Origin: CAYGLV01 sp964351025
GTDB taxonomy: Bacteria > Actinomycetota > Thermoleophilia > Gaiellales > Gaiellaceae
Assembly: GCA_964351025.1 (NCBI GenBank)
Contig: CAYGLV010000031.1
Span: 1 to 27,352 of the forward strand
Direction of reading: 5' to 3'
Length of the DNA stretch: 27,352 nt
Each line of letters opens with the position of its first letter. The stretch's first letter is position 1. The notes below the pieces were generated by a model. The model was not told where the DNA came from. It searched no databases and worked only from the letters and a program-made list of their open reading frames with translations. Shown here piece by piece: positions 8,288-16,142 of the stretch. The position numbers and the translations under genes were made by a program.

Positions 8288-10227
8288 CCGAGCGCCCCCG
8301 TTCGCGCGAGCACGAGGAGGGCGAGGACGAGCGCGAGCAGGTAGAGGACGTAGGCGCGCAGGCTTCCGGACTGGAGTCGACGGGCCTGGGCGGCGGCCGC
8401 GGATGCGATCCGCACGACCGGCCGGTAGAGCTTGGTGTCGAAGAGGTGCGGCACTTCCCCCTCGTATGCGATCTCTTGAACGACGCCGCCCTGGACTCGC
8501 GCCGTCACGGAGCGCTGGGGCCGAAGCACCGTCTCGAGCATTAGCCGCAACGGCTTTGTGAAGCCGGCTGAGGTCCACCCAAGTGCGGGCTCGACGAGCT
8601 GGCCACAGGCCCACGCCGGCGCGGGCGCCGCGGCGCGCCGGCCGCGCGCGAGCAGAAGCGCACCGGTGAGCAGGGTGAGCACGACGGCGAGCGCGGGTGC
8701 CGGCAGCGAGCCGGTGCCCGGCAGCTCCAGGCCTCCGTGGGTGGGCAGGCTGGCGTCACCCGGTGCGAGGCCGGCGAGCTTCGGCAGCAACAGGCCGGGC
8801 AGCACCCCGAGGAGCACGCACAGCCCGGCGAGGAAGACGACGGCGGCGCGCATCGAGAGCGGCGCCTCGACCGCCTCGGCGGCGGCGCGCGTGCGTGGCG
8901 GACCGAGCAGCACGAGCCCGATCACCTTGACGAAGCAGTAGACGGCGAGCGCCACGGTCACGCCGAGGCCGGCGGTCGCAAGGCCACCGGCGACACCGAT
9001 CCCCAGCGAGCCGAGGCCGGCGAGGTGGAGGAGCGTCTGCAGTGTCAGCCACTCCGAGGCGAAGCCATTGAGAGGAGGCAGCCCCGCGATCGCCGCCGCT
9101 CCGACGGCGAAGGCGGCTCCGGTCCACGGCATCCGGCGCAGCAGGCCGCCGAGCCGATCGAGGTCGAGCTCGTGCACCGCGCGGTCGAAGGCTCCTGCAC
9201 CGAGAAAGAGGAGCGCCTTGAAGACCGCGTGGTTGAGGGTGTGCAGCAGCGCCGCCGCGAACGCGACGGAGGCCCAGAGCGTCTCTCCCTCGTGCGCGAA
9301 CAGAAGCGAGGCGCCGAGGCCGAGCGCGATGATTCCGACGTTCTCGATCGAGTGGAACGCGAGCAGCCGCTTGAGGTCGTGCTGAACGAGGGCGTAGAGG
9401 ACGCCCCCGACCGAGGAGAGCAGCCCAAGCCCGAGCAGCGCCATCCCCAGCCAGAGGGTCGGCTCCGGCAGCCACTCGAAGCTGACGCGCACGAGCCCAT
9501 ACAGCGCGACCTTGATCATCATTCCCGACATCAGCGCCGAGACGTGGCTCGGTGCCACCGGGTGCGCGCGCGGCAGCCACGAGTGGAACGGCATCAGCCC
9601 GGCCTTCGTCCCGAAGCCGACAATCGCTGCGAGCCCGACAAGCAGCTGCGCGTCCTGTCCCAGCGCGCCCGGGTCGGTGAAGGCGCCGTAGCGCGCGAGG
9701 GCGAGCATGGCCACCCACACGCCGACGCCGCCAAGGTGCGTGACTGCGAGGTAGATGAAGACGGTGCGGCGGGCTTGCTCCTCACGATGCGAGACGAGAA
9801 TCGCCGCCGCAGGCACGAGGGTCATCAACTCCCAGAAGCCGAGGAAGGAGATGACGTCCCGGGCGACGACGACGCCGGCGAGCGACCCGAGGAATGCCGC
9901 CGTGAGCGCCGCAACAGCGGGTGCGCCGGCCGATCCGGGCAGGTAGCCGTACGAGAAGACGAGCGCGGGGACGGCGACGAGTGCGAGCGAGACGAGGAAG
10001 AAGCCGGAGAGCCCGTCGATCCCGAACGCGGGCTCGACTGCGCCGGTGAAGCCGGAGCCGACCGAGCCCGCGCCGAGGAGCACGGCCGCGCCCGCGCCAC
10101 CGAGCAGCGAGATGCCGGCGACCTGGAGTGCGAGAGCCGCTCCAAGCAAACGGGCGCGCAGCGCGGCGAGGCCACCTGCGGCGAGCAGGCCGCTCCCCGC
10201 CAGCGCAACTGCAGCGACCGCGCTCAC
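8284..10227 (-). CDS. HyfB-like antiporter-type membrane subunit
   Basis: Largest membrane subunit of the complex, 647 residues (E. coli HyfB 672, HycC 608), with an Mrp/NuoL-type core of about 14 helices and a C-terminal extension ending in further helices. Conserved features are SFLGFWELMTL (helix-5 Glu), GTKAGLMPFHSWLPRAHPV with the following SALMSGMMIKVALYG, and FHSIENVGIIALGLG. The order HyfB, HycD, HyfE, HyfF is the same as in the hyf operon and in Rv0083-Rv0086. The GTG start overlaps the stop of the ArsR gene (GTGA), so synthesis is coupled to the regulator. The channel role is by family; the coupling ion cannot be read from sequence. Confidence 0.88.
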   Translation of the reverse strand: MSAVAAVALAGSGLLAAGGLAALRARLLGAALALQVAGISLLGGAGAAVLLGAGSVGSGFTGAVEPAFGIDGLSGFFLVSLALVAVPALVFSYGYLPGSAGAPAVAALTAAFLGSLAGVVVARDVISFLGFWELMTLVPAAAILVSHREEQARRTVFIYLAVTHLGGVGVWVAMLALARYGAFTDPGALGQDAQLLVGLAAIVGFGTKAGLMPFHSWLPRAHPVAPSHVSALMSGMMIKVALYGLVRVSFEWLPEPTLWLGMALLGLGLLSSVGGVLYALVQHDLKRLLAFHSIENVGIIALGLGASLLFAHEGETLWASVAFAAALLHTLNHAVFKALLFLGAGAFDRAVHELDLDRLGGLLRRMPWTGAAFAVGAAAIAGLPPLNGFASEWLTLQTLLHLAGLGSLGIGVAGGLATAGLGVTVALAVYCFVKVIGLVLLGPPRTRAAAEAVEAPLSMRAAVVFLAGLCVLLGVLPGLLLPKLAGLAPGDASLPTHGGLELPGTGSLPAPALAVVLTLLTGALLLARGRRAAAPAPAWACGQLVEPALGWTSAGFTKPLRLMLETVLRPQRSVTARVQGGVVQEIAYEGEVPHLFDTKLYRPVVRIASAAAAQARRLQSGSLRAYVLYLLALVLALLVLARTGALG

Positions 10228-10571
10228 TTTCGCCGGCTGCGTTCCGGCCGCTCGGCGGCCAGCTCGGCAAGGAGCGCGCTGCCCTCGGTCAGGCTGGTGG
10301 CCAGGATCTCGCGCGCCACAACCAGCAGCTCGAACGTGCGCGGATCCTTGACGCTGTAGAAGACGCTCGTGCCGTCCTTCGCGCTCTCCAGCAACCCATG
10401 CCTGCGGAGCGCCCCGAGGTGCTGCGACGTGCCGCTCGAGTCGAGACCGAGCGCGGCCTGGAGATCGCCGACGCTGCGCGGGCCGTCCTGGAGGAGCTCG
10501 AGGATCCGAACGCGCACCGGGTGGCCGAGGATGCGGAAGAGTGCGGCTTTGGCGGCGTGGGTTCCGGGCAC
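10224..10571 (-). CDS. ArsR-family transcriptional regulator (Rv0081-like)
   Basis: Winged-helix DNA-binding regulator of 115 residues and first gene of the hydrogenase-like operon. The N-terminal half reads LGHPVRVRILELL (residues 15-27) and RSVGDLQAALGLDSSGTSQH, the recognition helix, followed by LGALRRHGLLESAKDGTSVFYSV, the wing. It has no ELCVCDL metal-binding box and no cysteine, so it is not a classical arsenic or cadmium sensor. From memory of the family it closely resembles M. tuberculosis Rv0081, the hypoxia-linked regulator that heads the Rv0082-Rv0087 locus. The GTG at 10571 has GGAGG only two bases upstream; a promoter with TTGAAA and TAAGCT boxes would put the transcript start within a few bases of it. 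It probably controls its own operon. Confidence 0.88.
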   Translation of the reverse strand: MPGTHAAKAALFRILGHPVRVRILELLQDGPRSVGDLQAALGLDSSGTSQHLGALRRHGLLESAKDGTSVFYSVKDPRTFELLVVAREILATSLTEGSALLAELAAERPERSRRK

Positions 10572-10580
10572 GGCCTCCCG

Positions 10581-10609
10581 AGCTTAGTCGAGAGTTCCAG
10601 AAGTTTCAA
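10581..10609 (-). promoter_or_regulatory. Candidate promoter of the arsR-hydrogenase operon with repeated AGCTTAG
   Basis: On the minus strand TTGAAA (10609-10604) is followed after exactly 17 bases by TAAGCT (10586-10581), a good sigma-70-type pair, and the GTG of arsR lies nine bases further. The -10 element is part of the seven-base motif AGCTTAG (plus-strand 10581-10587), which occurs again at 10610-10616, 29 bases away and just upstream of the -35. The two copies flank the promoter and could be regulator sites. The second copy overlaps the tag stop codon. Motif reading only. Confidence 0.5.
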
Positions 10610-10612
10610 AGC

Positions 10613-11191
10613 TTAGGTATCTGTTAGAGATGTGATCTCGTCGTGGCGGAAGCAGGCGAGCACGTGGTCGTTGACGAGCCCGGTCGCCTGCATGAAGGCG
10701 TAGCAGACCGTCGGTCCGACAAAGCGGAAGCCGCGGCGCTTGAGATCCTTGCTCAGCGCGCGCGACTCGTCGGTCTCGGACGGGATCTCGCCGAGAGACG
10801 TCCAGCGGTTCACCCGCGGCTCGCCGCCGACGAACTCCCAGAGGTACGCGGCGAGCGAGCCCTGCTCCTCTTGGACGGCGAGCGTTGCGTGCGCGTTGGT
10901 GATCGCGGACTCGACCTTCAGCCGGTTGCGAACGATGCCGGCGTCGCCCAGCAGCCGCTCGACGTCTGTAGCGCCAAAGCGCGCCACCGCCTGAGGGTCG
11001 AAGCCGGCGAACGTTCGCCGGTAGCCCTCGCGCTTGCGCAGGATCGTCGCCCAGGAGAGCCCCGCCTGGGCTCCCTCGAGCACCAGGAGCTCGAAGAGGT
11101 GCCGGTCGTCGCGCGACGGGACGCCCCACTCCTCGTCGTGGTAGGCGAGGTAGAGGGGGTCGCTCTCGGGAGCCCACTCGCAGCGGCGCAT
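10613..11191 (-). CDS. tag: DNA-3-methyladenine glycosylase I
   Basis: Base-excision repair enzyme that removes 3-methyladenine from alkylated DNA; 192 residues against 187 in E. coli Tag. The N-terminus MRRCEWAP with DPLYLAYHDEEWG matches the family start, giving the first zinc ligands Cys4 and His18. The C-terminal NDHVLAC supplies the other His/Cys pair. LEGAQAGLSW contains the active-site Glu, and FVGPTVCYAFMQA is also conserved. The ATG at 11191 is chosen because it is the family N-terminus; open reading frames running further across the N gap are artefacts. It reads in the same direction as arsR, 41 bases upstream of it, and its stop lies next to the operon promoter. The 5' flank is disturbed by an assembly gap 30 bases upstream. 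Confidence 0.93.
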   Translation of the reverse strand: MRRCEWAPESDPLYLAYHDEEWGVPSRDDRHLFELLVLEGAQAGLSWATILRKREGYRRTFAGFDPQAVARFGATDVERLLGDAGIVRNRLKVESAITNAHATLAVQEEQGSLAAYLWEFVGGEPRVNRWTSLGEIPSETDESRALSKDLKRRGFRFVGPTVCYAFMQATGLVNDHVLACFRHDEITSLTDT

Positions 11192-11221
11192 CGCGCCGCA
11201 AGTCTGCCCGAGAGCGACCCC
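11167..11221. repeat. 55-base contig-end duplication, left copy
   Basis: These 55 bases, covering the first codons of tag and its 5' flank, are identical to 11322-11376 on the other side of the N gap. The duplication ends exactly at the gap on this side and starts exactly at the gap on the other. This is what an unmerged k=55 assembly overlap looks like, so it is probably an artefact and not a biological repeat. Confidence 0.85.
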
Positions 11222-11321
11222 NNNNNNNNNNNNNNNNNNNNNNNNNNNNNNNNNNNNNNNNNNNNNNNNNNNNNNNNNNNNNNNNNNNNNNNNNNNNNNN
11301 NNNNNNNNNNNNNNNNNNNNN
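11222..11321. other. Assembly gap of exactly 100 N
   Basis: One hundred unresolved bases, the conventional filler length. The flanks share an exact 55-base overlap, so the true sequence probably has no missing bases here: joining the two copies would remove 155 positions (the Ns plus one copy). Every feature crossing this gap should be treated as broken by assembly, not by mutation. The 11192-11431 interval otherwise holds only the inverted repeat at 11388-11433. Confidence 0.97.
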
Positions 11322-11376
11322 CGGGAGCCCACTCGCAGCGGCGCATCGCGCCGCAAGTCTGCCCGAGAGCGACCCC
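11322..11376. repeat. 55-base contig-end duplication, right copy
   Basis: Exact copy of 11167-11221, abutting the right edge of the N gap. It contains a second copy of the tag start region (reverse complement of MRRCEWAPE and flank) that leads directly into the gap, so it does not represent a second tag gene. Confidence 0.85.
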
Positions 11377-11387
11377 TGCCGCGCGCC

Positions 11388-11433
11388 AGATGATTGATTC
11401 CCAATCACCGCACCGATCAGGAATCAATCATCT
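11388..11433. repeat. 14-bp perfect inverted repeat at the VOC-gene stop, upstream of tag
   Basis: The arms AGATGATTGATTCC (11388-11401) and GGAATCAATCATCT (11420-11433) are perfect reverse complements separated by 18 bases. The right arm runs into the stop codon of the VOC-family gene (11434-11432), and the left arm lies upstream of tag. The arms are not GC-rich and there is no T tract, so an operator or a transcript-end hairpin are both possible. The same GGAATCAATC core occurs at position 6 upstream of trkA. Confidence 0.6.
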
Positions 11434-11782
11434 AGTCCTGGTTCTTGACGACGCCGACGACGTGGCCTTCGGGGTCGGCGAACAGCGCGAACGTGACCCT
11501 GTCGGGGATCACGGTCACGGGCATCACCGTCTTCCCGCCGAGGCTCTCCGCCTTGTCGAGATACGCCTGTACGTCGTCCACGGCGATGTAGAAGGTGACC
11601 TGGCCGGGCCCGCCCTGCGCGGCGCCGATCCCGCCACCAATCCCGCCCTCTTCCTTCTCGACGATTCCGTAGTCCATGCCCTCCATCGCCTGGATCTTCC
11701 AGCCGAAGAGGTCGCTGTAGAACCGCTGCAACGCTCCGGCGTCGCCGCCCGTGATCTCGAAATGCACAACGGGGTTGCCCAT
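11432..11782 (-). CDS. VOC (glyoxalase/bleomycin-resistance) superfamily protein
   Basis: Small protein of 116 residues with one vicinal-oxygen-chelate fold. The pattern VVHFEITGGDAGALQRFYSDLFGWKI at the start and FALFADPEGHVVGVV at the end are the paired beta-alpha-beta-beta-beta signatures. The Gly-rich middle (GGIGGGIGAAQGG) and VTFYIAVDDVQAYLDKAESLGGK are common in the uncharacterised glyoxalase-like group annotated as lactoylglutathione-lyase-related. His7 and the C-terminal Glu may bind metal. The ATG at 11782 has a good ribosome site (AAAGGAG, six bases upstream of the ATG). The substrate is unknown and a true glyoxalase I function is not implied. It is followed by tag in the same direction, with the inverted repeat between them. 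Confidence 0.85.
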   Translation of the reverse strand: MGNPVVHFEITGGDAGALQRFYSDLFGWKIQAMEGMDYGIVEKEEGGIGGGIGAAQGGPGQVTFYIAVDDVQAYLDKAESLGGKTVMPVTVIPDRVTFALFADPEGHVVGVVKNQD

Positions 11783-11824
11783 GCTGGGCTCCTTTCGGTC
11801 GCTTGTGATTGTCCTCTACGACGA

Positions 11825-11856
11825 ACGGGCAGGCAAGAAGTCGACAGCCCGCCCGT
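11825..11856 (-). terminator. Hairpin after proline dehydrogenase, terminator-like
   Basis: On the minus strand ACGGGCGGGC pairs with GCCTGCCCGT (ten pairs with one G-T wobble) around a 12-base loop. It begins at the last base of the proline dehydrogenase stop codon. No clear T tract follows, so it may terminate weakly or protect the transcript end. Confidence 0.4.
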
Positions 11857-12782
11857 CAGCGGCGAACGAGGTTGCGCAGGAAGAAGCCGAGGTTCGCCGG
11901 ACGCTCGGCGAGCCGGCGCATGAGGTACGGGTACCACTCGGGGCCGAACGGCGTCGCGACGAGCACGGTGTGGCCCTGGCGCGCGAGGTCGAGCTGGAGC
12001 TGAGGGCGTACGCCGTAGAGCATTTGCAGCTCGAAGCGGTCGTCGGCGACGCCGAGGCCGAGCGCGTGGCGGATCGCGCGCTCGTCGTGGGTCGCGACCG
12101 CGGTGTAGCCCTCGCCCGCGAGTGAGCGCTCGATCAGCCGCAGGAAGGCAGTGTCCACGTCGGTCTTGTGCGGGTAGGCGACCTCGGGCGGCTCGAGGTA
12201 AGCGCCCTTGACGAGCCGGAGGTTCGGCGCGAGCGGCAGCAGCGACTCGAGATCGGCCTCGCTGCGGTAGAGGCAGGCCTGAAGTGCGGTGCCGACGTTG
12301 TCGTGGCCGTCGGCCCGCAAGCGCCGGTACACGTCCAGTGTCGCGTCGACGTGGCGCGACTCCTCCATGTCGATGCGGATGAAGTTGCCGAGCCCGGCTG
12401 CGCAGGCGACGAGGCGCGAGACGTTCTCGTACGCGAGCTCGGGGTCGAGCAGAAGTCCGAGATGCGTGAGCTTGAGCGCGACGTTCGCCCGCAGCCCCTC
12501 GGCCGCGATGCGCTCGAGGACCACCTCGTACTCCTCGACGACGGCGAGCGTCTCGGCTCGGTCGGCGACGTACTCGCCGAGCAGCGTCGTGTTCGCCTTC
12601 AGGCCCTGCCCGTTCAGGTCGCGCAGGACGCGCACCGCCTCGTCCAGCGTCTCGCCGGCGACGAAGCGGGCCGCGCCGAGCCGCATCCCGTGGCGGCGGA
12701 CGAGCCGGCGGAGGCGCGCGCTGCCGGCGGCGGCGAGGATCGCCTTGCGTGCTGCGGCATCGACGAGGTCTGGGAAGGCCAT
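11856..12782 (-). CDS. Monofunctional proline dehydrogenase
   Basis: FAD-dependent enzyme that oxidises L-proline to pyrroline-5-carboxylate, the first step of proline catabolism. The 308-residue length is typical of single-domain bacterial and actinobacterial forms. Conserved barrel segments are visible in order: NVALKLTHLGL, FIRIDMEES, NLRLVKGAYLEP, AVATHDERAI, FELQMLYGVRP and, near the end, EWYPYLMRRLAERPANL with FFLRNL. The RRLAERPAN segment carries the substrate-carboxylate arginines. The ATG at 12782 follows AGAAG at a suitable distance; upstream in-frame GTG codons would fall inside the divergent control region. No P5C dehydrogenase gene is adjacent. It is transcribed away from the tautomerase gene, with an inverted repeat between them. 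Confidence 0.92.
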   Translation of the reverse strand: MAFPDLVDAAARKAILAAAGSARLRRLVRRHGMRLGAARFVAGETLDEAVRVLRDLNGQGLKANTTLLGEYVADRAETLAVVEEYEVVLERIAAEGLRANVALKLTHLGLLLDPELAYENVSRLVACAAGLGNFIRIDMEESRHVDATLDVYRRLRADGHDNVGTALQACLYRSEADLESLLPLAPNLRLVKGAYLEPPEVAYPHKTDVDTAFLRLIERSLAGEGYTAVATHDERAIRHALGLGVADDRFELQMLYGVRPQLQLDLARQGHTVLVATPFGPEWYPYLMRRLAERPANLGFFLRNLVRR

Positions 12783-12817
12783 CGCGGCGATCTTCTCAGG
12801 CCGGGCGCATTCCCGTA

Positions 12818-12847
12818 CGGTTGTGCGGGTACGAGCCCGCACAACCG
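12818..12847. promoter_or_regulatory. 12-bp perfect inverted repeat in the divergent proline dehydrogenase/tautomerase region
   Basis: CGGTTGTGCGGG (12818-12829) and CCCGCACAACCG (12836-12847) are perfect reverse complements around a six-base spacer, in the only 81 bases between the two divergent genes. The right arm ends three bases before the AAAGGAG ribosome site of the tautomerase gene. It could be an operator shared by both promoters or a hairpin in the tautomerase leader. Confidence 0.6.
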
Positions 12848-12863
12848 GAGAAAGGAGTCATCG

Positions 12864-13073
12864 ATGCCGCTGATCGAGGTCAAACTGTTCGACTTCCGTG
12901 TCGACGAGGAGACGAGCCGCAAGCTGATCGCCGGGCTCACGGACGCTCTCTGTGCCGCCACCCACGAGGGCCTGCGCGACCACACGTGGGTGATCGTCGA
13001 GGGCCACGATCCGAAGAACTGGGGCCTCGCGGGCAAGTCATGGCCGGTGGAGCAGATGCCGCCCGCGCCCTAG
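12864..13073 (+). CDS. 4-oxalocrotonate tautomerase-like protein
   Basis: Small tautomerase-superfamily protein of 69 residues. After removal of the initiator Met the N-terminus is proline (MPLIEVKLF), which acts as the general base in this superfamily. The rest follows the 4-OT pattern: RVDEETSRKLIAGLTDALCAATHE helix, HTWVIVEGHDPKNWGLAGK and a short tail. A good ribosome site (AAAGGAG, 12851-12857) precedes the ATG. Such proteins form hexamers or dimers and act on enol/keto acids, but the physiological substrate is not evident here, and no aromatic-degradation genes are nearby. It is divergent from proline dehydrogenase and followed by typA, which seems to have its own promoter. Confidence 0.87.
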   Translation: MPLIEVKLFDFRVDEETSRKLIAGLTDALCAATHEGLRDHTWVIVEGHDPKNWGLAGKSWPVEQMPPAP

Positions 13074-13125
13074 GTCGGCGCGCACCTCTTCCCTGCCGAG
13101 ACGCGGGCTCGGTCGGCGTTACGGC

Positions 13126-13131
13126 TACCGT
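13126..13131 (+). promoter_or_regulatory. Candidate -10 element of typA (leaderless)
   Basis: TACCGT (TAnnnT) lies six bases before the ATG of typA, the same spacing as in front of trkA. No ribosome site is seen in the intervening bases, so a leaderless transcript is likely. Inference from spacing only. Confidence 0.4.
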
Positions 13132-13137
13132 GGGTTG

Positions 13138-14973
<1,836 letters not shown>

Positions 14974-15002
14974 CGAGCTGGAGGGGCGTCGCCGGTTCCA
15001 AC

Positions 15003-15031
15003 TTGACATGCTGCTCCCGGCGTCACATCGT
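15003..15031 (+). promoter_or_regulatory. Candidate promoter of the BMP-transporter operon
   Basis: A perfect TTGACA (15003-15008) is followed after 17 bases by CATCGT (15026-15031), which keeps the A2 and T6 positions of the -10 consensus. It would give a leader of about 33 bases carrying the AGGAG ribosome site before the ATG at 15071. It lies in the 97-base space after typA. No riboswitch-like fold was recognised in this leader. Confidence 0.55.
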
Positions 15032-15070
15032 TGAGGCCGAACCCGCCAAGCCCGACCAACGAGGAGCTCC

Positions 15071-16117
15071 ATGTCTAGTTCACTGAAGTTCGGGCGCGCT
15101 GCACTCGCCCTCGCACTCGCGGCCGTCGTCGTAGGAGCCGCCTCCCTTGGAGGCAGTGCCGCGACCGCCGCGCCGGAGGCCAAGGCCAAGCTCAAGGTGT
15201 TCGCCGCCTATGCGACCCAGATCGAGGAGCCGTGGGACGGCGTGATCCACGCGGCGCTTCAGAAGGAGCAGAAGGCCGGAAAGATCGACTACTCGTTCAC
15301 GGACGACATCGGCTACTCCGGGGACATGGAGCGCGTCCTGCGCGAGGTCGCCGTGAAGAACAAGCCTGACGCCATCTTCGGCGATGCCTTCGGCAACGAG
15401 GACGCGGTGCGCAGGGTTGCCAAGGCCTTCCCCAAGATCGCCTTCGTGTTCGGCTCCGGCGGCGGCCCCGCCAGCCCCAACTTCGCCGTCTTCGACAACT
15501 GGATCCACGAGCCGGCGTATCTGCTCGGCGTGCTGGCCGGGTCGCTGACGAAGAGCAACAAGCTCGGCATCGTCGCCGGCCTGCCGGTGCCCGAGGTCAA
15601 CCGCCTCTCCAACGCGTTCATCGCCGGGGCGCAGTCGGTGAACAAGAAGGCGGTCGTCAAGGTCACGTTCATCAACAGCTGGTTCGATCCCGCGACCGCG
15701 AAGGAAGCCGCGCTGGCGCAGATCGGCGCCGGGGTCGACGCGATCTACGCCGAGCGGTCGGGAGTGATCGAGGCCGCAGTCCAGAAGAACATCTACGCCT
15801 TCGGCAACATGTCCGACCAGAAGAGGATCGGTCCGAAGAACGTCGTCTCGAGCGCGGTCTGGAACATGACCCCGACGGTGCGCTACGTGATCCGCCAGGT
15901 TCAGGGCGGGACCTTCACCGGGCAGGACCTCAAGGACTTCTCGATGATGGGGCAGGGCGGAGCGAGCCTGGCGGCGGTCAACGCCCGTGCCAAGGGCGGA
16001 GTCCCGGGGAAGCTCGTCGCCAAGGTCAAGCAGCTGACGGCCAAGATCAAGAAGGGCACGCTGCGGGTGGACATCAACGAGTCTCAGCCCGCGGGCTCGG
16101 TCAGCGTCAAGAAGTAA
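15071..16117 (+). CDS. BMP-family ABC transporter substrate-binding protein
   Basis: Extracytoplasmic binding protein of the BMP/PnrA/TmpC family, 348 residues, which in characterised members binds purine or other nucleosides. An N-terminal signal peptide is clear (KFGRAALALALAAVVVGA, then SAATAAPEA). Family segments include TDDIGYSGDMERVLRE, KIAFVFGSG with NFAVFDNWIHEPAYLLGVLAG, and ATAKEAALAQIGAGVDAIYAE. Unlike typical BMP lipoproteins it has no lipobox cysteine, and I see no cysteine anywhere in the protein, so it would be released or held by other means. AGGAG precedes the ATG, and a TTGACA promoter lies 60 bases upstream. It is first in an operon with its ATPase, two permeases and a cytosine deaminase. 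Confidence 0.9.
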   Translation: MSSSLKFGRAALALALAAVVVGAASLGGSAATAAPEAKAKLKVFAAYATQIEEPWDGVIHAALQKEQKAGKIDYSFTDDIGYSGDMERVLREVAVKNKPDAIFGDAFGNEDAVRRVAKAFPKIAFVFGSGGGPASPNFAVFDNWIHEPAYLLGVLAGSLTKSNKLGIVAGLPVPEVNRLSNAFIAGAQSVNKKAVVKVTFINSWFDPATAKEAALAQIGAGVDAIYAERSGVIEAAVQKNIYAFGNMSDQKRIGPKNVVSSAVWNMTPTVRYVIRQVQGGTFTGQDLKDFSMMGQGGASLAAVNARAKGGVPGKLVAKVKQLTAKIKKGTLRVDINESQPAGSVSVKK

Positions 16118-16142
16118 GCGGGAACGTGGCGGTCGCACGACC

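Noticed and set aside
3430..10227. Complex I (nuo) operon
   Set aside because: NADH-input subunits (NuoE/F/G), NuoI, NuoA and NuoJ are absent. NuoC and NuoD are fused, the large subunit keeps CxxC pairs, and the HycD loop is of hydrogenase type.
8737..10359. Plus-strand open frame of about 540 codons antisense to the HyfB-like and ArsR genes
   Set aside because: The minus strand has the antiporter-family and winged-helix motifs; the plus-strand product is charged low-complexity sequence.
10224..10571. Arsenic or cadmium resistance regulator
   Set aside because: It is an ArsR fold but lacks the ELCVCDL box and any cysteine, and no arsenic genes are nearby.
10613..11408. Extended tag frames crossing the N gap
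   Set aside because: They include Xs from the 100 Ns and a duplicated copy of the tag start. The true N-terminus MRRCEWAP at 11191 matches the Tag family.
11388..11433. CRISPR repeat or insertion-sequence end
   Set aside because: There is a single palindrome with no repeat-spacer series, no target-site duplication and no transposase nearby.
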